DNA of 64,000 nucleotides from Pedobacter ghigonis (GCF_903166585.1 NZ_CAESCM010000001.1:503079-567078), one strand, 5' to 3'; shown: positions 17,942 to 27,314, counted from the first letter of the stretch. Notes: generated from the letters alone by a model not told the origin. Made by a program: numbers and translations.

Positions 17942-17962
17942 GTCATTTTAAATGATATAGAA

Positions 17963-19483
17963 ATGAAAACAAAATATAACAAGATAAGCTTGGCTGTTTT
18001 AATAATTATGGGGATGTTAACTTCCTGTAAAAAAGATTTTCTCGATAAAAATCCTACGGCAGCCATTTCAAGCGAAACATTCTGGAAAAGTGATGCAGAT
18101 GCCCAAATGGGCCTTACCGGGGTTTACCGGAAATTACAGGCTGGCTTTTATGGTGCTAGAAAATTGTGGTTAGATACCTATTCGGACAACGCTTTAGACC
18201 GGCATACTTTTTTCGGCTTCGGCAATTTAACCCAGGGCATAGTTAATCCAACCAATATACCTGGTGCATTTTACGATACGCCTTACGCAGGCATTGCCAG
18301 CTGTAATTTCTTTTTGGATAATATTGACAAGGCGCCCAGCAGCGAAGCCGCTAAAAATGGATATAAAGCTGAGGCCCGCTTTTTAAGGGCTATGTTTTAT
18401 TTTGATTTGGTACAGGCTTATGGCGGCGTAGTACTTTATAAAACCGCTCCAAAAACGGTTGATGAAGGTAAAATAGCCAAAAGCACAAAAGAAGATGTTT
18501 TAACCTTTGTACACCAGGAATTAGACTTTGCTATTGCCAATTTACCCGATGGTGCCTATTCAGGCCATGCGGTAAAGGGTAGTGCCCAGGCACTAAAAGC
18601 CAGGGTTTATTTATTTCAGCAAAACTGGGCACAGGCCGCTAAATTTTCGAACGATGTAATTACAGGAGGAAAATTCCAGCTGTACCAGGGTGGTTATGAT
18701 AAGCTTTTTCTTACCGCTACACAGATTAATAACCCCGAGATCATGTTTTCTACTAAATACCTTGCGCCTAATAATCCGCAAGACGGAGAGGGTGTATTGG
18801 TAGAGCTGGGCTGGTACGGTAGTATTGCCCCTTACCAAAACCTGGTTGATGAATACGAGATGAGCAATGGGAAAATGATAGGCGAGGCTGGCTCGGGCTA
18901 TAATGCGGCCGATCCTTACACCAACAGAGACCCGCGTTTAAAGTTTACGATAAAAGTACCTACAGAAAAGTATATCAATCCGGATGGATCGGTTTTTAAC
19001 GAATCAGATCCCCTGCTTACCACTTACTCTCAAAAGAAATATGTAGACCTTTCGAAATTACCCTTCGACCGAACCAAGACTCCTTTAACCGATCAGAATA
19101 TCATCCACATCCGTTATGCCGATGTATTACTCATGTACGCAGAGGCTAAAAATGAAGAAAGCGGCCCAGATGCATCTGTTTATAAAGCTTTAAACGATAT
19201 AAGAGACAGGACAAGTGTAAAAATGCCTGCTGTTGATCAAACGGTGTACAATACTAAAGATAAGCTGAGAGATTTTATTCTTCACGAAAGACGAATCGAG
19301 CTTGCTTTAGAAGGCCATCGTTATTTCGACCTAAAAAGAAGGAATTTAATGGAAGCTAAACTGGCTCCGCTAAAAAATCCTGCAGGCGTTCCGCTAAAGT
19401 TTGGCGAAAAGAACAACGTGTTGCCTTTTTCGCAGGCAGAAGTAGACCGGAATAAACAATTGGTACAAAATACCGGATACTAA
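17963..19483 (+). CDS. SusD-like surface glycan-binding lipoprotein
   Basis: 506 residues; lipoprotein signal MKTKYNKISLAVLIIMGMLTSC with Cys22 followed by Lys-Lys-Asp. The N-terminal TPR-containing part (LTGVYRKLQAGFYG, ARFLRAMFYFDLVQAYGGV) and the C-terminal RagB/SusD part (IIHIRYADVLLMYAEAKNE, LHERRIELALEGHRYFDLKR) are both typical. It forms the lid of the SusC transporter encoded 21 nt upstream. It is the last gene before a strong terminator, so PUL 1 core = sigma, FecR, SusC, SusD. Confidence 0.96.
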   Translation: MKTKYNKISLAVLIIMGMLTSCKKDFLDKNPTAAISSETFWKSDADAQMGLTGVYRKLQAGFYGARKLWLDTYSDNALDRHTFFGFGNLTQGIVNPTNIPGAFYDTPYAGIASCNFFLDNIDKAPSSEAAKNGYKAEARFLRAMFYFDLVQAYGGVVLYKTAPKTVDEGKIAKSTKEDVLTFVHQELDFAIANLPDGAYSGHAVKGSAQALKARVYLFQQNWAQAAKFSNDVITGGKFQLYQGGYDKLFLTATQINNPEIMFSTKYLAPNNPQDGEGVLVELGWYGSIAPYQNLVDEYEMSNGKMIGEAGSGYNAADPYTNRDPRLKFTIKVPTEKYINPDGSVFNESDPLLTTYSQKKYVDLSKLPFDRTKTPLTDQNIIHIRYADVLLMYAEAKNEESGPDASVYKALNDIRDRTSVKMPAVDQTVYNTKDKLRDFILHERRIELALEGHRYFDLKRRNLMEAKLAPLKNPAGVPLKFGEKNNVLPFSQAEVDRNKQLVQNTGY

Positions 19484-19490
19484 TCGCATT

Positions 19491-19521
19491 TTTTTGTATT
19501 GGGCTTAGCCCAATACAAAAA
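19491..19521 (+). terminator. Rho-independent terminator after SusD
   Basis: A perfect 14-bp stem (tttttgtattgggc / gcccaatacaaaaa) with a 3-nt loop starts 7 nt after the SusD stop and ends the SusCD transcript. Confidence 0.8.
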
Positions 19522-20036
19522 TTTAGCTAAATTTTAATACCCCCAAAAAAGCCTCCTGCAAGTACATCAGCGGCTCAGCCCTGCGCTTATCGTTTTCGCC
19601 AAACACACCACAATAAGCTATACAGTGGTATAAATCTAACGCCAGAATTACATGAATTGGCTCAATGCCCAAAAAGGCAGACGAAGTACTTCAACATAGC
19701 AATTTATTATCTCAATATAACTTCATTTTCGCAAATGCAGCCCTAATCGTTACAGGCCTCATTATTTTTTTCTATAATCGCATAATTGGAGATTCATGCT
19801 TCGTTTAAGCAGGCAAATCGGCATTAAAACAGCTAAAAAAGAGCCATAATACGGTATTAATTGTAGAAAACAAGTTATCCATAAACAAGAAACACTTTCA
19901 ATAAAACATTAAACTACAATTGGTTATCCATACAGAATATTGTTCACGCTTTGTATCTCCGTTTAGCCAGCTATTCAATTTTGTTAGGGATATTTTTGTA
20001 AAAACTATTAAATATTTAATCACCTAAAAACCGATA
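19522..20036. other. Intergenic region upstream of the GH36 gene
   Basis: About 515 AT-rich bases after the SusD terminator, with no convincing ORF or RNA gene. The GH36 gene therefore has its own promoter; a possible -7 element is listed separately. Confidence 0.5.
19991..19998 (+). promoter_or_regulatory. Possible Bacteroidota -7 element of the GH36 gene
   Basis: TATTTTTG matches the Bacteroidota -7 consensus TAnnTTTG and lies 38 nt before the start codon. No TTTG -33 element stands at the usual spacing, so this is tentative. Confidence 0.3.
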
Positions 20037-22226
20037 ATGACCAAAAAATATTTTACCCTGTTTGCACTATTCATGGCTACAGGATTAATGAGTTATGCGC
20101 AAAAAACCATTGAAATTGCGACTAGGAGTAACGTACTGATTTTAGAGACTGATCAGGACCAGGCATTGCTTTCGACCTATCTGGGTAAAAAACTGGCAAA
20201 TAGCAGCGAATATCCGGCTATTCAAAAGCTAGATAAATATAAACCCGGATCGGATGATCTGTTGAATAAACGCGAAGCCTATATTGCTTCGGGCGCACTC
20301 AACCTGCTCGAGCCAGCCCTGAGCGTTACCCATGCCGATGGCAATAAATCCACCGTACTTGCATTTAGCGATGTTAAAACGGAGCAACTGGATCAGAACC
20401 GGAAGCTGACGAGTGTGATACTGAAAGACCCGAAATACAATTTCAGCGTTACTTTAAAATACCTGGCCTATTACAACGAAAATGTAATTGAACAATGGGC
20501 CGAAATCACCCATAGGGAGAAAGGCAGTGTCGTTTTAAACAAATATGCTTCGGCCAACCTAACCCTAAGCGGAAAAAAATTCTTTCTGAAAAGTCATTAT
20601 AGCGGTGCTACGCGCGAAATGCGATCGGAAGAACAGCAACTTTTACACGGCATTAAAACCATCGATTCGAAGCTGGGAACCCGTACCAACCTGCTCCATT
20701 CGTCATCATTTATGCTTTCCATCGATCAGCCTGCTACCGAAGATCTGGGCGAAGTAATAGCTGGATCGCTAGAGTGGACCGGTAATTTTAAACTCGAATA
20801 CGAAACATTCGACGAATATTATGTGCGCGTTACCGCAGGGATCAATAACTTCTCTTCGAATTATACACTTAAAGCAGGCGAAAATTTCATCACCCCACGC
20901 TTTGTGTATACCTACGCTTCGAACGGAAAGGGCGAGGCCAGCCGTAACCTGCAGAACTGGGCCCGCAATTATCAGCTGGCCGATGGTAAAGGCGAACGGT
21001 CGACCATTTTAAACAACTGGGAAACCACTTATTTCGATTTCAACGATGAGAAATTAAATGAGCTAACCAAAGACACCAAAAAACTGGGCGTAGATGTTTT
21101 CTTGCTGGACGATGGCTGGTTTGGCAATAAATATCCGCGTAACGGTTCAACCTCGGGCCTGGGTGACTGGCAGTATAACAAGCAGAAACTGAAAAACGGA
21201 ATCAGTGCCCTGGGTAAAGAAGCTACTGCCAGTGGGGTAAAATTTGGTATCTGGATTGAACCCGAAATGGTTAACCCTAAAAGTGAATTGTACGAAAACC
21301 ATCCCGATTGGATTGTCAGACAGCCCGAACGAAAGGAATATTACATGCGCAATCAGCTGGTGCTCGATTTAAGCAACCCTAAAGTTCAGGACTTTGTATA
21401 TCAAACCGTAGAAGACCTTTTTAAAGAAGTGCCTGAACTTGCTTTTATTAAATGGGATTGCAATTCGCTCATCTACAATGCCAACTCCCCTACCTTAAAA
21501 AATCAGGATCACTTTTACCTGGAATATATGCGCGGATTGAACAGCGTATTGGAAAGGATCAGAAAGAAATATCCGAAAACGCCAATGATGCTTTGTGCCG
21601 GAGGTGGATCTCGGGTTGATTATGCCGCGCTGAAATACTTTACCGAATTTTGGCCCAGCGATAACACCAATGCTTACGACCGTATTTTTATCCAATGGGA
21701 ATATTCGTATTATTTCCCGTCAATAGCGGTGGATAACCACATTACCGACATGGGCAAGCAACCCATTAAATTTAAAACTGATGTGGCCATGATGGGTAAA
21801 CTGGGCTACGATGTACGCGTAAACGAGCTTAGCAAAAACGATCTCCTTTTCAGCCAGCATGCTGTTCAAAATTACAATAGTTTTAAAGATATTGTTTGGC
21901 ACGGACAACAGTACCGTCTGCAGGATCCTTACGAAAATAAGATTGCATCTATCGCCTATGTTAACGACAATAAAGACCAGGCGGTTGTCTTCAATTATTA
22001 TGTGGCTACCCTGTTTACCAACGGCGTTATTTTGCCCATTAAATTAAAAGGCTTAGACCCTGCTAAAAAGTACAAAATAGAAGAGATTAACCTCTACCCC
22101 AACACCAAATCCCCTATCGATAAGGAGCAGGTATATTCGGGCGATTTTCTAATGACCATCGGTTTTAACCCGGAGGTAAATAGCTACAGAACAAGCGTAG
22201 TTTTAAAAGTTACGGCTTCAAAATGA
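20037..22226 (+). CDS. Secreted alpha-galactosidase, GH36
   Basis: 729 residues with a Sec signal (cleavage near SYAQ, residue 22). An N-terminal beta-supersandwich is followed by the (beta/alpha)8 barrel with VFLLDDGWFG, GIWIEPEMVNPKSELYENHP, the nucleophile Asp474 in FIKWDCNS and the acid/base Asp542 in FWPSDNTN, all diagnostic of GH36 alpha-galactosidases, and a C-terminal sheet domain. It cleaves terminal alpha-galactose from oligosaccharides or glycoconjugates in the periplasm. The stop overlaps the start of the next gene (ATGA), so the two are translationally coupled. Length fits the family (about 700-730). Confidence 0.95.
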   Translation: MTKKYFTLFALFMATGLMSYAQKTIEIATRSNVLILETDQDQALLSTYLGKKLANSSEYPAIQKLDKYKPGSDDLLNKREAYIASGALNLLEPALSVTHADGNKSTVLAFSDVKTEQLDQNRKLTSVILKDPKYNFSVTLKYLAYYNENVIEQWAEITHREKGSVVLNKYASANLTLSGKKFFLKSHYSGATREMRSEEQQLLHGIKTIDSKLGTRTNLLHSSSFMLSIDQPATEDLGEVIAGSLEWTGNFKLEYETFDEYYVRVTAGINNFSSNYTLKAGENFITPRFVYTYASNGKGEASRNLQNWARNYQLADGKGERSTILNNWETTYFDFNDEKLNELTKDTKKLGVDVFLLDDGWFGNKYPRNGSTSGLGDWQYNKQKLKNGISALGKEATASGVKFGIWIEPEMVNPKSELYENHPDWIVRQPERKEYYMRNQLVLDLSNPKVQDFVYQTVEDLFKEVPELAFIKWDCNSLIYNANSPTLKNQDHFYLEYMRGLNSVLERIRKKYPKTPMMLCAGGGSRVDYAALKYFTEFWPSDNTNAYDRIFIQWEYSYYFPSIAVDNHITDMGKQPIKFKTDVAMMGKLGYDVRVNELSKNDLLFSQHAVQNYNSFKDIVWHGQQYRLQDPYENKIASIAYVNDNKDQAVVFNYYVATLFTNGVILPIKLKGLDPAKKYKIEEINLYPNTKSPIDKEQVYSGDFLMTIGFNPEVNSYRTSVVLKVTASK

Positions 22227-23569
22227 CAAGAACTTTCACCATGAATACTAAATTATCCCTTATCACAAAAATATCAAGCATAATACTCTTTCTGGCGCTA
22301 AGTGTGCAGGTAATTGCTTACGCCGATCCGGTAAAAGAGGTGTACCTACCCAAAAAAATTTCGACGGTTCCAGAGAATAATGATTTCAGTAACAACCTAA
22401 GCGAGTACAGCAATAAAAGGAGCGCACAATCGGCAAATTTTGCGATTTACTGGGCTAAAGAGTATGGCGATGATCCGATGCAGAACACGAACGAACGCAA
22501 AAGATTTAACATCAGCAAAATGCTCACTGAGCTGGAGCGCTACTACAATTATTATGTTGATGAGCTGAAAGTGCTAAAGAAAGGCCAATCCATTAGCGAT
22601 AAGTACAAGGTTTTGTTTTTTATTACCGGAGGCGATAATTCTACCGCTTACGGCTGGGGAGAAGAAAACAAAGTTGGTATTCTGTGGTCGCCTGCCGTGC
22701 GCATAAACACCGAACCTTATGGCGTTCTGGCGCACGAACTGGGGCATGTTTTCCAGTTTATCGCCAATTGCGACAACAGCAACACTGGCTTTAACGGATC
22801 AATAAACGAAATGGGCGCCCAATACCTGTTGTGGCAGGTTTACCCCGATTGGCTCACTTTCGAGAACTTTCATTTAAAGGCTTTTCTAAACAATACTTAT
22901 CATGCCTTTTTACATCCCGAAAATCAATACCACGCTCCTTTTATGCTTGAATATTGGGCACAAAGGCATGGCAAACAGTTTTATGGCAAGTTGCTCAACC
23001 AGGTAAAAAAAGGAGAAGATCCTGTACAAACATATAAACGGATTACCCAGACTACTCAGGATCAGTTTAATGTTGAAGCTTTTGATGCCGCCAGGCGCTT
23101 TGTAACCTGGGATCTTAAAAGGGTAGAAAAAATTGCCAATCAGTATGCAAACCAGCACCACACCAGGCTACAGGCTATGGATAATGGCTGGTACCAGGTT
23201 GCGGCCGAAAACTGCCCTGAAAATTATGGTTATAATGCCATCAAGCTAAAAGTGCCTGCCAATGGCAAACCAATCCGTTTGCAGTTTAAAGGAATTGCTG
23301 GTGCTACCGGCTTTTATTGCCCGCATCCAGAACAGGCAGGATGGAAATATGGTTTTGTAGCATACAGTAACCAAGGAAAACGCACTTATGGCAAAGTACT
23401 GGATGAAAATAGCAACGATGCTTCATTTACGACGCCTAAAAACACCAAATACCTTTGGCTCGTTGTTATGGGCGCCCCCAAACAGCATGCTAAACTTGAA
23501 AACAGGGCTAAGCAATTTGATCAGTGGCCTTACCAGTTTAAGCTTGATGGAACTGAAATTGAAAATTAA
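22223..23569 (+). CDS. Secreted HExxH metallopeptidase-like protein (DUF6055-like)
   Basis: 448 residues; the first or the seventh codon (Met7) may be the real start, both leaving a signal peptide that ends near VIAYA. The centre holds a zinc-protease motif, H171-E-L-G-H175, followed 25-30 residues later by INEMGAQY, where the Glu is well placed as third ligand as in gluzincins. The C-terminal 130 residues look like a beta-sandwich. It resembles secreted Bacteroidota proteins classed as DUF6055; I am moderately sure of that name. The ATGA overlap with the GH36 gene means both are made together, which suggests joint attack on a galactosylated glycoprotein (inference). Confidence 0.75.
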   Translation: MTRTFTMNTKLSLITKISSIILFLALSVQVIAYADPVKEVYLPKKISTVPENNDFSNNLSEYSNKRSAQSANFAIYWAKEYGDDPMQNTNERKRFNISKMLTELERYYNYYVDELKVLKKGQSISDKYKVLFFITGGDNSTAYGWGEENKVGILWSPAVRINTEPYGVLAHELGHVFQFIANCDNSNTGFNGSINEMGAQYLLWQVYPDWLTFENFHLKAFLNNTYHAFLHPENQYHAPFMLEYWAQRHGKQFYGKLLNQVKKGEDPVQTYKRITQTTQDQFNVEAFDAARRFVTWDLKRVEKIANQYANQHHTRLQAMDNGWYQVAAENCPENYGYNAIKLKVPANGKPIRLQFKGIAGATGFYCPHPEQAGWKYGFVAYSNQGKRTYGKVLDENSNDASFTTPKNTKYLWLVVMGAPKQHAKLENRAKQFDQWPYQFKLDGTEIEN

Positions 23570-23610
23570 ACTATCAAGCACCGTTTTAAAGCATTTACAG
23601 CTTAATTGAA

Positions 23611-23642
23611 CAAAGCCCAAACCTGAACAGGTTTGGGCTTTG
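23611..23642. terminator. Bidirectional terminator between convergent protease genes
   Basis: A perfect 14-bp stem (caaagcccaaacct / aggtttgggctttg) with a gaac tetraloop lies between the two convergent protease-like genes. The T-tract is modest on either side. Confidence 0.7.
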
Positions 23643-23681
23643 GTTTGTTACACGATTAACAGTGTTAATGTAAAATGCGCC

Positions 23682-25331
23682 TTAGTAAAGGCCAAGCTCT
23701 GCCAGTGCTGCGTTTTGGGTACCATCCCACGAGTTACTGGCAATAATTTTAAAATAGCGGAATGTTTTGGGCGAACTAAAACCAAAGTATTGGGTTCCGT
23801 CGTTATTAGCGGCCTGCTTATTGAAAACACTTGTGAAATTAGTCCCATCACCGCTGATGAGTAATTCGAAATCTTTAATGGCCCTGCTGGCACCTGCACG
23901 CTGGGTAAGCGAAAGACCGCCATTTACTGTTTTTGATGAACCAAGATCGATGGTAACAAAATGCGGATAAATAGCCGCATTAGATGACCACCGCGAATGC
24001 CAGAAGGTTGCAACCGAGCCATCAATTACATCGATAGCTTTACCAGCCGCAGCTGTTTCCTGCGAGCTAAATCCTGCTACCGACCATCCGGTTTTCGGCA
24101 ATTCTGTACGGTATGAAAAATCGAGAACCGGAAGCGAATTGAGAAAAGTATAAGCGTAAATGGTTTCGTTAATTGTACCGTTATCATGAACGAGTTTCAC
24201 TTTTAGCTCGTATGGAATATTATTTGTTTTCACCTCCAGTTCGGCTATGGGTATCACCACCCGAAAGCTATCGGTTCCTATTGGTGCAGTTGCCCAAGTA
24301 ATGGCATTATAATCTTTATTCGTGCCAGTACCCTCATTATTTACATTGGGATCGTTGTAGTATAGGATTTTACTAACCGTACCATTACTGGTGTATTTAC
24401 CCGAAACAATGATAGCGGCCTGACCGGTATCATAAGTGGCGTAAATCCGGTTTATTTTTGAGGTTACTGTGCCGTAGTAAGTTTTAATATCGTTATTAAA
24501 AACCTCGCAGTTATTAAAGGTAGCGGCTTCTGCATCGGTTAAGAAACAGGGCCTGATACCTAAGTAATAATTACTTAACCACATCATGGCCATATTGTAA
24601 TTCGGATTGGTTCCGTTTGAATAGGTATTTTGCGATACCCACTGCCTATCGTGTGGTGCATTAAAGGCATGTCCGAGCTCGTGCATCATACCTCCTACCC
24701 ATTTGGCGAAATTATTACGTCCGGGGTTCACTACTCCCTTCAATGCCATATCCATGTAGGGATTATCGTTTGCGAAGCAATACCTCCCGTATCCGTAAAA
24801 GGGTTGTACGCCTTCCAGAGGCTGTGGCCCTTCTGTGCTATTGTTATCATACCCAAAAGCAGGTACCAAAATCAAAACATGGTTACTTGTTTTTAAACCA
24901 GGGTGTGAGGCAAAATAACTATTAATTTCGGTGGTATAGGCCGTAGCACTGGTTCCATAACTGGCTTTTGGATTTGCTCCTCTTATCATTACAATTTCGG
25001 CATTTCCAGTTGTGCCATCTTGTTTTAAGCCAAAAGTTTTATATCCATAACCTGCATTGTTCATGGCAGTCCGATACCAGTCTTGTGCATAAAGCATCAC
25101 ATCACTGAGCCGTTTCTTCCAATTGGGTAAGGTATCCAGATCGGAAGGAATAAAATAAACTACGGCCAGGTTCCGGGTATGGGTAATGATGTTGGTTGTT
25201 GCCTGTTTCTTTGGCCCGTTAAAGGTGTCTGTTCCGCTATTCCCATCCGGAATAATTTCTGCCTTTTTGCACGATAATGCAAAAAGAACGAATAAACTTA
25301 ATAAAGTTAAAAGGGTTGTGGTTCTTTTCAT
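23682..25331 (-). CDS. Metzincin-like metalloprotease lipoprotein with C-terminal F5/8 type C domain
   Basis: 549 residues from the start MKRTTTLLTLL; the frame is open further upstream but only that start gives a lipoprotein signal (lipobox ALSC, Cys21). The catalytic motif is H217-ELGH-AFNAP-H227-D, the HExxHxxxxxH spacing of metzincins, with Asn where most members have Gly. The C-terminal 140 residues form a discoidin/CBM32-like domain (AIDVIDGSVATFWHSRWSS, FVTIDLGS, RYFKIIAS). Such a combination is expected to bind glycans and cut the carrier protein at the cell surface. It converges on the GH36-protease operon and is preceded by a long structured leader. Confidence 0.85.
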   Translation of the reverse strand: MKRTTTLLTLLSLFVLFALSCKKAEIIPDGNSGTDTFNGPKKQATTNIITHTRNLAVVYFIPSDLDTLPNWKKRLSDVMLYAQDWYRTAMNNAGYGYKTFGLKQDGTTGNAEIVMIRGANPKASYGTSATAYTTEINSYFASHPGLKTSNHVLILVPAFGYDNNSTEGPQPLEGVQPFYGYGRYCFANDNPYMDMALKGVVNPGRNNFAKWVGGMMHELGHAFNAPHDRQWVSQNTYSNGTNPNYNMAMMWLSNYYLGIRPCFLTDAEAATFNNCEVFNNDIKTYYGTVTSKINRIYATYDTGQAAIIVSGKYTSNGTVSKILYYNDPNVNNEGTGTNKDYNAITWATAPIGTDSFRVVIPIAELEVKTNNIPYELKVKLVHDNGTINETIYAYTFLNSLPVLDFSYRTELPKTGWSVAGFSSQETAAAGKAIDVIDGSVATFWHSRWSSNAAIYPHFVTIDLGSSKTVNGGLSLTQRAGASRAIKDFELLISGDGTNFTSVFNKQAANNDGTQYFGFSSPKTFRYFKIIASNSWDGTQNAALAELGLY

Positions 25332-25384
25332 TTTTAGATTTAGGTTTTTTAATGAATTCAGCAACTGATTAAATTTCTGTGAAA

Positions 25385-25452
25385 TATCAAGTGGGCGGTG
25401 AAGACAACACCCAAAACACTCGCCAGAGTTGAATGTCTCCACCCACCTGATA
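25385..25452 (-). promoter_or_regulatory. Structured 5' leader (possible cis-regulatory RNA)
   Basis: On the minus strand a 19-nt arm (25452-25434, tatcaggtgggtggagaca) pairs with 25406-25385, leaving one 3-nt bulge and two G-U pairs. The 27-nt loop contains a smaller stem (actc / gagt around tggc). The 3' end is 53 nt before the protease start. No T-run follows, so it is not a terminator. I cannot assign it to a known riboswitch. Confidence 0.5.
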
Positions 25453-25531
25453 GCCATGTGATTTTTTGATTCACTTTTCAAACAGTTTCTCAATCTATTC
25501 TGGCCAGAACATATTGTTTTGTTGTTTTTTG

Positions 25532-25567
25532 TACCGCAGTGTTATGCAAGATAAAATCACTGCGGTA
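25532..25567. repeat. 10-bp inverted repeat
   Basis: taccgcagtg (25532-25541) and cactgcggta (25558-25567) pair perfectly around 16 nt, about 200 nt upstream of the protease start. It could be an operator or a hairpin in a long leader. There is no terminator T-run on the minus strand. Confidence 0.45.
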
Positions 25568-25739
25568 TTGTTAATCCTAAGTTAGCTCGAAAATGAAAGG
25601 AAAGAAAGGTTTAACCGTACAAATCAACAGACAAAATAATGTACAGTTAAAATATTGACAGTTAAATAATTAAGACTAAAACAAAGCTCAAAATGGATAA
25701 TAAGCAACTGTAGCTAAACCAGCCGCAAGGAAAGCCCGG

Positions 25740-27035
25740 TTAGAAAATTTCACTGGTAGATAAATCTGCTAATGTAGGCGATATGGCCTTACCAATGCCA
25801 CTGAACAAGATCTTAATGCCCATTACCTTACCTATAGATTGCTGGTAGCTAACATCAAGTGATTTTCTTCCGTTAAGGATTACTGAAGCGCGTTTATTTA
25901 CCACACGGATTTCGATATCTCCCCCATTTACCGGATCAAATGCCAGCGAACCTAGAAATTGCTCCGATCCGACAACTCTTTTTTCGGAAAACTTATATTG
26001 AGAGAAGGCAACACAATTGCGCCTGTTGAGCGTTAAAAGGTGGCGGTGTTTTTCTCCGAGGATAATAATTGTGGTCTCTACACATTGTGTGCCTGGTCTG
26101 CTCTGTTCAGCAAAAACGCGACATTTAAATGAAAAATTATCGCCGCTGATACCAGAAGGCTTAATATTACTAAAACCAACCAAAAATGGCTTATTAGTAG
26201 CTAAGCCAGCAGAATCGAGCTGTTCTTTTGAAACGTAAATATTTTTGGGGTTTAAGGGTTTGAGGCCTGCTATCGGAAAGGCCCTCGAAGTATCGTTGCC
26301 TGAGTTGGCAACCCAACCTTTGGTTTGCATAAATATGGCAACCGTATCAAGCGGTTTTTTATTGAACATTAACGTTGCGTAAACTACCCCCGGATTTCTA
26401 AAAAACTTGGCAACCTCTTTTTTCCCACTGATCGATGATTCGGTAGCCTCGTCCATAAAATTGATTTGAAAAGTTTTATTTAAGTGAGCACCAGCTTTTA
26501 ACTTAAATACTGCCGTATGCGGAACACTTCCGAAAGGATTTTCACAAACCAGCTGAGCGCTTAGCGGCATAACTTCGTCTCTTTTTGTAATTAACAGGTG
26601 ACTAATAACAACCAGTGCTAAAATCGCAACTGCAAAAGCAGCGTATGTTATTTTTTTGTAGTTATTGGGCTTTTCGGTTACTGCTTTAATTTCAACGGCT
26701 TTTGTGTATTTTAATTCAACACGCTTGCCTACTTCATTTATAAGCTCAAACTCATGCCAGTCGCGATAGCCAACAAACTGCGCCAGGGCATCTCTGGTGG
26801 CTTTTTGCGGGAAATAACGTTCGGGGGTTTTTAGCTGTCCAAATAATCTTTTTAAAGTATTGATGCTCAGATAAACTTTGGTTTGGCTACCCAACTGGCT
26901 GCTCAAAGTGTTGTAATCAGCTAATCGCCAATCTTCAATAGACTTGCCGCCCATTTTTTCGATGATTTTCTGACAGCAAAGATCAAGAGCATCGAAAGCA
27001 AACTGATTACTAGCACGCAAAGCATTGGCATCCAT
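25740..27035 (-). CDS. Single-pass membrane protein with possible DNA-binding N-terminus (paralogue A)
   Basis: 431 residues, not a family I can name. Residues about 10-100 form a helical cytoplasmic domain (LCCQKI, NTLKRLFGQLKT, QKATRDALAQFVGYRDWHEFE) like domains of Bacteroidota proteins that I take to be helix-turn-helix-like. A membrane helix follows (about 128-150, YAAFAVAILALVVISHLLI), then a periplasmic part with a PKD-like beta domain (LVCENPFGSVPHTAVFKLK) and a C-terminal jelly-roll-like segment (VNKRASVILNGRKSLD, GKVMGIKILFSGIG). The gene at 36254-37558 is a full-length paralogue. The two flank the SusC/SusD/MFS genes, which have no other regulator, so they may sense sugar outside and act inside. 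That role is inference. Confidence 0.7.
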   Translation of the reverse strand: MDANALRASNQFAFDALDLCCQKIIEKMGGKSIEDWRLADYNTLSSQLGSQTKVYLSINTLKRLFGQLKTPERYFPQKATRDALAQFVGYRDWHEFELINEVGKRVELKYTKAVEIKAVTEKPNNYKKITYAAFAVAILALVVISHLLITKRDEVMPLSAQLVCENPFGSVPHTAVFKLKAGAHLNKTFQINFMDEATESSISGKKEVAKFFRNPGVVYATLMFNKKPLDTVAIFMQTKGWVANSGNDTSRAFPIAGLKPLNPKNIYVSKEQLDSAGLATNKPFLVGFSNIKPSGISGDNFSFKCRVFAEQSRPGTQCVETTIIILGEKHRHLLTLNRRNCVAFSQYKFSEKRVVGSEQFLGSLAFDPVNGGDIEIRVVNKRASVILNGRKSLDVSYQQSIGKVMGIKILFSGIGKAISPTLADLSTSEIF

Positions 27036-27245
27036 TTAAATATTTTCTATTATTTTTTAAAGAATGATTAAATCACAACATTTTCACCAACAGCCTGCAA
27101 AGTTATTTATAAAGACTAAACAATTGTATACAAAAATATAAAATAAGGGTGGTTAACCTATTAAATTTACATTTTAGCTTATACAGCTACAAATCAACAA
27201 CTTATGATATTTACCACATAAAAACAAGCAAAATTAAATAAACAA

Positions 27246-27277
27246 AATGCCAGACGGGAATCCTCCCACCTGGCATT
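27246..27277 (-). terminator. Terminator downstream of the MFS gene
   Basis: Stem aatgccag / ctggcatt plus an inner ggga / tccc pair, separated by a 2x2 internal loop. On the minus strand it is followed by a T-rich tract (tttgtttattt). It ends the PUL 2 operon before the paralogue A gene. Confidence 0.75.
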
Positions 27278-27314
27278 ACAACCAATCCACTAATTCCTAT
27301 CTCATTTAAACAGT

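Larger units (their letters stand above)
25332..25739. other. Intergenic region holding the structured leader of the discoidin protease
   Basis: 408 bases upstream of the lipoprotein protease and downstream of the 1-TM protein gene, both on the minus strand. It holds two inverted repeats (25385-25452 and 25532-25567). The frame runs open through part of it but translates the hairpin rather than a protein domain. Confidence 0.5.

Noticed and set aside
19522..20036. Possible small RNA or tRNA in the long gap before the GH36 gene
   Set aside because: No cloverleaf, no conserved RNA motif and no terminator apart from that of SusD.
25332..25493. 54-residue N-terminal extension of the discoidin protease, including a Cys-rich GECFGCCLH segment
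   Set aside because: It translates the leader hairpin; only the start at 25331 gives a lipoprotein signal peptide.
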